DNA from: Mytilus trossulus
Taxonomy: Eukaryota > Mollusca > Bivalvia > Mytilida > Mytilidae
Reading direction: 5' to 3'
NCBI RefSeq assembly: GCF_036588685.1
Contig: NC_086375.1
Location: forward strand, 40,889,270-40,953,269
DNA length: 64,000 nt
Positions 47,901 through 57,272 of the stretch are shown piece after piece. The first letter of the stretch is position 1. The number at the start of each line of letters is the position of its first letter. The notes beneath the pieces are model-generated. The model saw only the letters and a program-made list of their open reading frames with translations. It ran no database searches and was not told where the DNA came from. The position numbers and the translations under genes were made by a program.

Positions 47901-49135
47901 AACGCCCTTTAGTATATAAATAATATGCAAACAATATATGGGATCCTATAGAACGTCCTATAGTAGATATATAAAGTAAAGACAACAGGGGATCCTGTAG
48001 AACGACCTATAGTATAAACATGAAAAACGGTCAATAGGGGGTCTTATAGGGTATCCTATAGAACGTCTTATAGTAGATATATTATTTTCGGACAACAGGG
48101 GAATCTGTAGACCGCCCAGGGGATCCTGTAAAACGCCCTATAGTATATACTTGAAAAACAAACAACAGGGGCCCTATAGAACGTCTTATAGTAAATATAT
48201 TATGTTGAGAAAACAGGGGATCCTGTAGAACGCCTTCCAGTACATACTTGAAAAACAAAAAACAAGGGGTCCTATAGAACGTCTTATAGTAGATATATTA
48301 TGTTGAGAAAACAGGGGATCCCGTAGACCGACCAGGGGATCCTGTGGAACGCCCTATAGTATATACTTGAAAAACAAACAACAGGGGGCCCTTTGAACGT
48401 CTGATAATAGATATATTATGTTTAGAAAACAGGGGATCCCATAGAGCGACCAGGGGATCCTGTAGAACGCCCTGTAGTATATACTTGAAAAACATACAAA
48501 AGGGGATCCTGTAGAACGTCTTGTAGTAGATACATAATGTTGGGAAATCAGAGGATCACACAGACCGACCAAGGGATCCTGTAGAAAGTCGTCAGTAGAT
48601 ACATCAAAAACAAACAATAGGGTATCCTAAAGAACGTTCTATAGTTTATATATAATGTTCAGACAACAGGGGATCCTGTAGAACGTCCTTTAGTATATAC
48701 ATGATTAACAAACAATAGGGGATTCTATAGAACGTCTTATAGTAGATATATTATGTTGAGAAAACAGGGGATCCCGTAGACCGACCAGGGGATCCTGTAG
48801 AACGCCCTTTAGCATATACTTGAAAAACAAACAACAGGGGGCCCCTTGAACGTCTGATAGTAGATATATTATGTTTAGAAAACAGGGGATCCCGTAGACC
48901 GACCAGGGGATCCTGTAGAACGCCCTGTAGTATATACTTGAAAAACATACAAAAGGGGATCCTGTAGAACGTCTTGTAGTAGATACATAATGTTGGGAAA
49001 GCAGAGGATCACACAGACCGACCAAGATCCTGTAGAACTTTCTATAGTAGAAATATAAGGTTCAGACAATAGGGGATCATGTAGAACGCCCAGAAGAGCA
49101 TGTAGAACGCCCTAATAGAACATGTAGCTTCATTA
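41966..49135 (-). repeat. Satellite array 2, same unit in inverted orientation
   Basis: The reverse complement of array 1: GGGGATCCTGTAGACCGCCC, AGGGGATCCTGTAGAACGCC, then TATAGTATATACTTGAAAAA and so on. Diverged units with CCGCCCCGGGATCCTATA occur at the left edge (41966-42180), mirroring the diverged right edge of array 1. Higher-order duplication is visible: about 42.7-43.98 kb repeats at about 44.6-45.87 kb with an offset of 1891 bp, and parts recur again at 47.2-47.6 and 48.3-48.7 kb. A MITE interrupts it at 46306-47051. ORFs on the minus strand are not genes. Confidence 0.95.
46304..47053. mobile_element. 746-bp MITE with TA target duplication, inserted in the satellite
   Basis: The element proper is 46306-47051. 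The ends CTGTGAAAGTACTTTTATTC and, inverted, CTGTGAAAGTACTTTAATTC continue as TIRs through the TTTTCGTGGTTT region. TA flanks both sides. The surrounding satellite gives the empty site: ...AGTATATACATGATTAAC elsewhere in the array becomes AGTATA-TA-element-TA-CATGATT. TA targeting suggests Tc1/mariner-type mobilisation. It has no ORF of note. A degraded copy lies at 3836-4012. Confidence 0.9.
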
Positions 49136-50170
49136 TAAACAATTAACAGGGGAAACAAAGACCAGCACCCCCAACCCCACCACTACCACCACCCCCTCAC
49201 ACCTCGTAAAAGAAATGTCTAAGAACGTGTAAGCTACATGTTGGTTTTTTTTTTGCAATTTGCCTACATCAAAGTACTCTGTTAAGCGGATAATAACAAA
49301 ATTATTAACTCCAATTATATTCAAAGCCATGGGATCACGTGCATGGGACATTTGCAAGTCTTTACAACACAATTAAGGCACCACTACTGTGTGTCATATA
49401 TATGTGAAATATCATATATATCTTAAAAAGGAATATGTATTTGCTTAATGAGGGCACAATGATATATGCTACTGTAATGCGGAACATTTTCCTATTTAAG
49501 ACACCATTTCACGTTGAACGTGAAATAGTTTCTGACATGAACGTTGCACGAAAAATCAAGACTTTTTGCATGGTAAACCTTTTGTGATTGAGTCACTGTC
49601 CTCGTGTATATATGAACTTTTTATTTTACTTAATATTCCCTATTTAGTGTGTACACATTTATGATACAAATAATTTACAGCTTTTAAAAAAGTATATAAA
49701 GATATTCTGAATTTTTAAAATGCAAATAAAGAAACAACATCATTGACCTTACCGCCTTATCATTTCTTATCACGGAAACAAAATTAAATCAATTTCGTTC
49801 TTGACCATGTTGACGATCCCTGTCTAGTGTTTGATTAAATTTTTTTAAATACTGAGCACGCAAATAAGCATTTGAATCACGAAGCACGTATATAAAAATT
49901 ACATAAGCAGAACATGTTGAACACCTATATAGCTGTTTTGCACGACTGAACGTGAAATAAAAAGGTAAAAACACTTTGAACGTGAAATAAAAAAAACGCG
50001 ATCACGTTCCACGAAAATAACCCTCTACCACTTTCCATGAAAGTTAATGATTTTGCATCGTCTTTTTTAAGATAGTTTTATATGTTAAGAAAATTCTATT
50101 TTTAGCATTAGTATTTTCCGAATCATTTAAAAATAGCCTATAAATAGAATATGCATAATTCATGAATCGT
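49136..50170. other. Intergenic, with repeated TGAACGTGAAATA motif
   Basis: A CCA/CCCC-rich patch lies at 49165-49200. The string TTGAACGTGAAATA or a near match occurs at about 49514, 49946 and 49977, with related ACGTT/CACG pieces nearby. No gene is recognised. Confidence 0.45.
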
Positions 50171-50197
50171 GACGTAGGGCGGTCTACGGGATCCCTT
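50171..50197 (+). repeat. Solitary satellite fragment
   Basis: GTAGGGCGGTCTACGGGATC matches the GGGCGGTCTACAGGATCCC core of the satellite. It stands alone about 1 kb beyond the end of array 2 and in the orientation of array 1. Confidence 0.65.
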
Positions 50198-51142
50198 CTT
50201 CCGCTTACCTTTAGAGGCATATCAATAATTTCCGTTGCAGAAAAAAATTCACGATAGGATACAAAAAATTATCTGTTTAGAGAGCTCTCGTCAACTGGTA
50301 ACAGAATTTTGGAGACAAACGGTCTGAAAAAGAATAACGAGTTGGACCACAGCAACATTCCTTTATCAAGCCTTATCTGATATCCCCCTTTTTTCTCTAG
50401 AAATTACTTCCTTTCTCGTATGGTTGATGGGCTTTAAATACTCAACATAATTGCTAATTTATACTTTTCCGCATTCGATGTAAACTTATGTAACAGTAGT
50501 ACCAGACTACTTTAAAACCGCGTGATTAAAGGATTTTCGTAATAGTAAGATGTAACAAAAGTAAGTAAACATAATATACGGCCTTGGACTTCGACCTGAA
50601 GGTAAAATAGTCTTGATAAGAAAAAGTAGTTGACAATGTTTATCCTCTCAGAGTTAAAAATATACTGTTTATCTTTGTGATAAGTACATTGTGTCTTCGT
50701 ATTTCCACCCAGCCAGGTCATATTACTCATATTCATTTGTTTGTAACATACTTTTAGTACATGATACGTACGGTGGATGAACTTCATGTGAAAGCCTCAC
50801 AAATTAATTGCATCTATCATCACATGGTTACATGCTGTTGTTGTTTGTAAACAATAGTACGCAATTTGTGTGTTTATATTTTTTAACTGCTTGTATATCA
50901 TCGTTCAAATTTACTCTCGCATGTTGACATACATATCCGCTTTAGGGATTATCTGTTCATCTAAAGGATTAAATTTTAATGAGATAAGTCAACTATATCT
51001 GTCAATGAATTAATTATGACAACAGTTCACGAGATCTAGAAAAAAACACTTATTGTTTTGTAAACATCAAATACCATTATATTTATTTGAACGTCAAAGT
51101 CTATAGACTTATCAGTTTAGAAGAGACCTTGAACATTTGACC
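50198..51142. other. Upstream flank of the NAT16-like gene
   Basis: AT-rich DNA with no recognised core promoter. A 91-codon minus-strand ORF at 50512-50787 has no motif. Confidence 0.4.
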
Positions 51143-54058
51143 ATGTTCAGAACGTCGCTGTCACGATGGACATCAAATTATTTAGGATTCTTACCAAACA
51201 GACTTTTTCACTCTGGAATTAGAAATAGCTTGGCTTTGGAATCTACGAATTATAAAGTCAACGAAAGCCACGGACTTTACGGAGACAGTGATAGTATCGT
51301 GAACATTCGAAAAGCGACTCTGTCTGATTATAATACTGTAATAGCCATTCCGAATCAGACCAATACAACTGACCATCTGGTAGATAGATACTGTTCTTTC
51401 ATTAGTCGCAAAACGAATACAGGATATGTGGCAAATCAGGATGGAAAAGACGTAAGTACTTGAAAATATGTATTTTGAAAAAAAATATGATTTTTCGGGG
51501 CCTTTTGTAGCTGACTATGCGGTATTGGCTTTGCTATTGTTGTCAGACGGCCGTACGATGACCTATAGCTGTCAATTTATCTGTCATTTGATCTCTTGTG
51601 AAGAGTTATCAAACTACATCTTTGTTTTCTATATATATGAATCCAGATGGAATCATCAACCTTCATCGTCTTAGTCAATTGAGATTGGAATCGAATATAT
51701 CTGGCACGTACGGGTTGAACCCACAAGCTCAGTACTAGTCTTGACAGGCAAGTGATATGGTAGTTGGACTACTAAAACTAATAGGTCACCGTGGCCCCTT
51801 ATGATTATTTCGATATACTTCATCTTTTAGGGATAATCTGAATGTAATTAGCGTAGCAATATTGCTGTGTCCGAAAAGTTTTCCAATGTGTATCAGTATT
51901 TTAAACGCTCAATACCGATATTTATATATAGTACAAAGTACAAAGTGTCATAGGGAGACCATGTCATAAGAGTGAAAAAACAAAACATTTCAGAAGATTA
52001 GAGAACTGGATATTCATGTTCTGAAGTTTCCGTCTGGCGAATGTCCATTGTCCTTGACAATACTGGCTAAAATTTACCAATAAATTTAAAAAAAAAATAT
52101 CTTATAATCAAATCAAAATTGTAAAGTTCATGCATGTACATATTGTAAAAATAATAATAAATGTCATACCATAGCTTTATTTTTGCTTGATTTTAAATTG
52201 TATTTTTAAGGTGGACCATTCCTGACAACAACCAATCTTAACTATTATAGTGGTACAAATAGATTTTCAAATGTTACAGCAGTTTCCATTGAGTGTGTAG
52301 CATAAGGTTTGCTTGCTTGTTAGCTAAACCGTGAAGTCACTATTAGGTCAGGTGTACTATTCTCCTTTCTAAGTAGCATAGTCCAACAGACAGATCGATT
52401 GGTTTTCTGTTGGACTAGTCTATTCTAAAGGTAGGGTAGTTTACCTAACCTATAAATTACTTCACGGTTCAGCTAACAAGCAAGCTAACCAAAGATATTA
52501 CCTTTGGTTACACACTCAATGGAATCCGCTGTAATGTATATTGACTTTGTCTATTAAAGACATGATACATTTACTTTCAGGTAGGGTTTTTGCTAACACA
52601 CCTTATCGACGATGGTTCAACATTGGTGCTGGATAAACTGCGAGTCGAACAAGGACGCGATAACAAGAAAATAAAGAAAACTGTATACGAGCACATTAAA
52701 CAGACACAAGACCCTATGATAAAAACTGCTTCAATCAACTTTGACCCTGAGATGACTGACACACATGTTTTAGAAGAATATTCAGTTAAAGATTGGAACT
52801 TAGTAACAGTAAAGGTAAGACTGATTGTTGGTGTTTAATGCTGTTGTTTATATCATGTCGGTAAGTCTTTATTGGTGAAGGAAGCCATCAAGACCCACCA
52901 ACCTTCGACTGGAAACCTAGCAACCCTTTCCAATCCAAACTGGAGTCGAAAACACCTGCCACTTTGGCTAGGGACACAGGAGATGAACTAATACGACAAT
53001 CGAGGCCCCTGTAAAGTAAGATCATTTCCCAAGAAAACATGTTGAAGCTAAAAGAATATTACATATGTATAAAATATATTAACCGTATTCTTATCTCTAA
53101 CACGATTATATAATATTTTTAATTTTATAACTAACGGTACGTAGGTCATGGTCACAAAAACAAGCTAGCTATCAAGCATGATTATGGTGACTTTAACTAA
53201 CTTGTAAATCATTCCCATTGATAACCTTGACATCTAGAACTTTTTTAACAAACAACAGTTGATATGCGTTTCTTTCCTCGGAAGATGTTTTCTTAAAATA
53301 GTTGCAAAGAACAGCAGACGTCAAGAGAAAATTAATTTAAAGTAGGGTTAATAATAATCATTTACGTTTTTTTATTTACCTGCTCCTGTTCAACTACATG
53401 CACCAAAATAACTTACTCTTAAAAATACAAATTGTTGGTACTTCATTTGATCAAATTTTAAACATAGAATAATCGTATAATTATGCAACTCAGTTTTATG
53501 TTTACTTTTACACTTTTTTAGACGAAAGAAACTTTCAACACAAAGATAACAGACCTACATGAAAAACTGAAAAAGCATAGCATCCAGTTGAAATCATCAA
53601 AACGCTTATTTGGTCGTGATGTGAAGAAAGTCGTCAGTTATCCCGAGTTGAATCAGCATCTTTTCAAAGATGAACGACTTCTCAAATCAGATATTCTTTA
53701 TAAACCTGTAGTTTCAAACGTTGACTTGGTTATGGACAAAAGAACTCTTACTATAGGTTCAAATATGACAAGTTCACCCTCAGTGCTGCTTTCTTTCGGA
53801 ACGTATTCGTACACAACAGCAGGATTGCATTACAATCTCAGTTTTCATGGAAATATGAACAAATGCGTTGATGAACATTTATTTATCCACATGATTTCTC
53901 TGTTGAACCGTGGAAATAAGAATGTAACATTTGAAATATATGTTGACGAATCAAAAGACATGTTAACAGTTCAGGAGATTTTGAAAATTTACAGTTTTCA
54001 GAAAAACAAGATGGACAACCGAAATAATGTTGAATGGTACGAGAAATGTTTGTGCTAA
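51143..54058 (+). CDS. NAT16/HISAT-like GNAT-family protein with degenerate acetyl-CoA loop
   Basis: Exons 51143-51451, 52581-52814 and 53522-54058 join in phase 0 to a 359-aa protein. The order matches NAT16/histidine N-acetyltransferases: an N-terminal GNAT domain (I-R-K-A-T-L-S-D-Y-N at 55-64; V-G-F-L...L-I-D-D-G-S-T-L-V-L-D-K-L-R-V about 104-125; then a helix and V-L-E-E-Y...W-N-L-V), followed by a ~180-aa C-terminal half. At residues 126-136 the expected R/Q-x-x-G-x-G/A loop reads EQGRDNKKIKK, so acetyl-CoA binding is doubtful. The N-terminus MFRTSLSRWTSNYLGFLPNR has no acidic residue and is rich in Arg and Ser, like a mitochondrial presequence. The ATG at 51143 is the first in frame. 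Activity may be lost or altered. Family assignment comes from pattern memory, not a search. Confidence 0.82.
51488..51610 (-). repeat. Interspersed repeat family B copy in intron 1
   Basis: GGGGCCTTTTGTAGCTGACT through GACGGCCGTACGATGACCTA to ATCTCTTGTGAAGAG is the reverse complement of family B. It lies just after the exon 1 donor of the NAT16-like gene. Confidence 0.65.
51690..51798 (-). repeat. tRNA-headed SINE fragment
   Basis: Reverse-complemented, it starts GGGGCCACGGTGACCTATTA and carries GTGGGTTCAACCCGTACGTG, a GGTTCAANNC-like B box about 70 bp in. This fits a tRNA-derived SINE head of the type common in bivalves. It does not fold into an intact cloverleaf by eye, so it is not called as a tRNA gene. 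Confidence 0.5.
52271..52538. repeat. ~268-bp near-perfect palindrome in intron 1
   Basis: Left-arm blocks CAGTTTCCATTGAGTGTGTA, TTTGCTTGCTTGTTAGCTAA and ACCGTGAAGT face right-arm blocks ACTTCACGGTTC, AGCTAACAAGCAAGCTAACC and TTACACACTCAATGGAATCC. The pairing continues inward to AGTCCAACAG / CTGTTGGACT with a very short loop around 52404. It may be a foldback MITE. As RNA it would be a long hairpin ending about 40 bp before exon 2. Confidence 0.8.
52809..53021 (-). mobile_element. 190-bp SINE inserted at the exon 2 splice donor, duplicating it
   Basis: The SINE is 52821-53010. On the minus strand it begins GGGGCCTCGATTGTCG, has a GTTTTCGACTCC B-box-like block and a TTCACCAATAAAGACTTACC domain, and ends TTAAACACCAACAATCAG. 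Target copies are GTAAAGGTAAGA at 52809-52820 (exon 2 end plus donor) and GTAAAGTAAGA at 53011-53021, one G shorter. So the 5' splice site was copied to the far side of the SINE. Confidence 0.75.
53522..53600 (+). other. Start of exon 3 of the NAT16-like gene
   Basis: The acceptor CACTTTTTTAG at 53511-53521 is followed by ACG-AAA-GAA. The reading frame therefore opens upstream of the first ATG-type start in this exon, so the internal Met at 53588 is not the gene start. Confidence 0.8.
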
Positions 54059-54183
54059 AACACTAGTGACAAACCGGGTTTTAATAATTGTGTTTTTTTT
54101 AAATGATGAATATATATATATACACATTATGTTCTTCCTTATTTCATACTGTGAATGTCTTAGATAAATTAAATGACATTTTT

Positions 54184-54189
54184 ATTAAA
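54184..54189 (+). terminator. Candidate poly(A) signal (ATTAAA) of the NAT16-like gene
   Basis: The ATTAAA variant lies about 125 bp after the stop codon at 54058. No canonical AATAAA is closer. Confidence 0.35.
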
Positions 54190-55015
54190 TACTTGATTTA
54201 TAAATGTGTGATATAGACTTTCCTGTTGTGATCGTAATTTGCGGATCATTTACATCTCTATTGTCTTTTCATTTCCTTGTAATTTTTTTCAACAAAACAG
54301 AAGATTTGGTATGATTGTCACTCTGAACTAGCGTTTTAATGGATACAAGGTACGATGAAGATAATTTAAAATATTTCTTATATTATAGCTGAACGTTTAA
54401 GTACGTAGTCAGTTGTGGTCAATTCTTTTTTCTTTTAAATAAACTGTAGCACTGGTGTATTAGAAGCTTGCAAGTCAATAAACATGACTTAAGTCCACAT
54501 TTAGTCCAGTCTACTTTTAACCTAACCTTTGTTTTAAATGTGCTTTGCATGTGCTCAGCATACCCTATGTTTGAAACGAATGTCACATGAGCAGTAAAAA
54601 CTAGGGAAGGCATTAAAAGGAGCCGATTTCGTTGATTATTTCGACCCGTTAAGAAATCAGGTCCAATACAAGTAATCAAACACAACTAAATAATGGCCCT
54701 TCTACTATTACATGTGGTTATTCCTGCTTATGTGTATCTTTTGTTTGTCTGTCATTTTATATTTACGATATAAAGGGGTAAGAAAAAGTGAAAGTTTTCT
54801 TGGATTGTGTCGATAGTATATTGGTGTCATCCAGTCAGTAATACACATAAAATGTTGATACTTTATAATAATTAAAGATATTTGCATTGATTCCTCTGGA
54901 ACTTAAGAAGTTCTGATAACGTTTAAGTATATATTAAATGTATATTCAGAGAGCATAAAAGCAGCTAGGAATAGGATCAATTGCAAATCTCCGTACGACA
55001 TTTGACAAGTAACAC
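54190..55015. other. Intergenic, nothing recognised
   Basis: AT-rich DNA between the NAT16-like gene and the foldback-like element. The 88-codon minus ORF at 54419-54685 has no motif. Confidence 0.45.
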
Positions 55016-55051
55016 ATGCATATGAGAGGCCGATCATGTCAAAAACCCGAT

Positions 55052-55510
55052 AACTTAACGCGTTAAAATTTAACGCGTTAAAATTTAACGCGATAAAATC
55101 ACATTTAACGCGTTAAAATCACATTTAACGCGATAAATACAGTTTTAACGCGTTAAAACAAGATTTTAACGCGAAAAGAAATCAATATATTTAACGCGTT
55201 AAACTTTGCAATTATCAAGTTTGGGATTTATCCTGTAGATGAAAATAGACGTTTATCGCGATAAAATATCCGTCGCACTGGCCACATGTGTCATAATAAA
55301 TCACATTAACGCGTTAAATTCAACACAATAACGTTGCTACGATACATTATTTTAACGCGTTAAAACATCAATTAACGCGTTAAAACATCATTTAACGCGT
55401 TAAAATGTCATTTAACGTGTTAAAATATCATTTAACGCGTTAAAACTTCATTTAACGCGTTAAAACATCGTTTAACGCGATAAAACATCGTTTCACACGA
55501 TAAAGTATCG
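55052..55510 (+). repeat. Left TTAACGCGTTAA tandem array
   Basis: Palindromic 12-mers TTAACGCGTTAA are separated by spacers such as AATCACAT and AACATCA, giving a ~20-bp period in the inner part (55350-55500). Variants with GCGATAA occur at several points. Confidence 0.9.
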
Positions 55511-55581
55511 TTGGTTGGAGTTAAGGAATAATGTTGCTAACGGATACTATGATCTGTTCGCATTTTTTTGGAGTAGCGTGT

Positions 55582-55730
55582 TGTCCTGGCCTTGCGGTCA
55601 TAAAACTTTCGAGTCTGTTTTTTGTACTCGTACTCAAAAATCAACAAATTAAAATGCTGGATTTCATGTTTCGAGCACGATTTTTGTGCTCCGAGCACTG
55701 AGCAAAGTTTTATGACTTTAAACCAGGACA
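55582..55730. mobile_element. 149-bp hairpin MITE inside the foldback-like element
   Basis: The ends TGTCCTGG...GTCATAAAACTTT and, inverted, TGTCCTGG...GTCATAAAACTTT match over about 30 bp, and the middle (ACTCGTACTC / GAGCACGA) also pairs. It is non-coding. Confidence 0.65.
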
Positions 55731-55982
55731 TTTCAGACGAGGAGGATAATGAAGATATTACATTTCGTCTTCCTCTCACGATTAAACCATTCTCCTTAAC
55801 AAACCAGATTTCAAAATACTGAAAACCATACATGTTCTTATGTCCTATTTGTAACAGGTATCTTGAACAACATACTATCAAAAACAAGTGCCGCAAACAA
55901 ATGAAAACAAACCACCACAAACACAAGAAGATGACACCAATGAAGACGATAACAATTTAGCACACTCAGTAATGAATTACAG

Positions 55983-56200
55983 CCTTCAATTATAGTCTTG
56001 GCTCACACTGAACAGCAAGGCACAAAGGGCCTTAAAAAGACTAGACAAAGTGTAAAATCATTCAAACAGGAAAGCCAACGGTCTAATCTATAAAAACAAA
56101 TGAAAACACTTATGAAGCACATAAAAAAAACGACAACTACGGTACCAGGTACCTGACTTAGGACAGGTGCAAACAAATGTAGTGGGTTTAAATGTTTAAA
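55983..56200 (-). repeat. Family C fragment joined to a family A end
   Basis: CTTGGCTCACACTGAACAGC, AAGGGCCTTAAAAAGACTAG and ATTCAAACAGGAAAGCCAAC are family C in reverse. From 56150, CTGACTTAGGACAGGTGC and GTAGTGGGTTTAAA resemble the 3' part of family A. Confidence 0.55.
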
Positions 56201-56829
56201 TAAGCACTAACACCTATCCAACTTGAAACAATAGTGTAATATCACAACGTAGAAAGACACACTTTAAAATATCAACTGAAATGGTTTTACTCAATCAAAT
56301 GACATATCAAAAAAACTAATGAAGATACACTGAACGAATAAATGTGATCTATGACTCAATGTAAATACAAAATAAAACAATGGGGTTAGAGTCAAACAAT
56401 ATCAGAAAAAAAATCATAACGTTGAACAAAATTCAGGACTGATAACGGACGGACAGAGAGACAGTGTCTTTCAGCCTTTACAGGTAGGGCATTGATAATA
56501 GCGCCCATTTTAGGGGGGGGATAAATAATCTGTTCTCCGTACATGCCATATTACAAAACAACGCAGTATTTAGAGGTTATCATGTCGAAAGTGAATGATT
56601 GCGCGGCGAAAAATAACCCGACTTAGTAAGTAGTAAAAATAAAGAATAACATCCTCCTTCCTCAATGGATATCAAATGGTCATCCTCTTACTTTTGGCAC
56701 AGATTCATTACATTATTGGGCATGCTTTACTAGATGCTCGATGCACGCTCTTAAGGGCCTCTTGTTTTAAATATGTTCACACACGATTGCTAGCTGATAA
56801 ATTCATAATTGGATACCAGGATTGAAATT

Positions 56830-56905
56830 TTGTATTTGCGCTAAACGAACGTTTCGTTTACATAAGACTCATCAATGACGCTCGAATGAAAAAATAAATA
56901 AAAAA
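56830..56905 (-). repeat. Interspersed repeat family E fragment
   Basis: AACGTTTCGTTTACATAAGA then CTCATCAATGACGCTCGAAT is the reverse complement of the family E block at 4050-4110. Confidence 0.55.
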
Positions 56906-57272
56906 GCTTCGGTTATCTGACTGATAGCCGTGTAACAATATCCGATTGTAATGCTTAACTGAGGCATGGTCGATAGATATAGTAAAGATATGTCATGTAT
57001 TCACCATCTGCAGAAAAAAAAAACTTCACCTGTAGAGACTTATGTAAGTATACGTCAAACTACCTATGGTAAACCTTAATGTTAGATACAGACATCACTT
57101 AATGCAAAAAGACGAAGTAAAGTATCTGAAAAACCTGACATATAAACAAAATTTATTCAAGACGAAGCGTAAAGACAGGTTGACAAATTTAAATCTAAAT
57201 AGCCTTTTAATTAGCATGATCAGTCAATATATATATACATATGAAAAGTAAGCTTTAATTAAATCAAACGTT

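Noticed and set aside
43072..49069. Minus-strand ORFs in array 2 with the same repetitive proteins
   Set aside because: Same reason: the inverted satellite read on its own coding-like strand, not genes.
33628..49135. CRISPR-like regular repeats
   Set aside because: The units are direct, diverged tandem repeats without unique spacers, in eukaryotic DNA with spliced genes and no cas genes.
51690..51798. tRNA gene on the minus strand
   Set aside because: A B-box-like GGTTCAACCC is present, but no intact cloverleaf can be drawn by eye; it fits a SINE head better.
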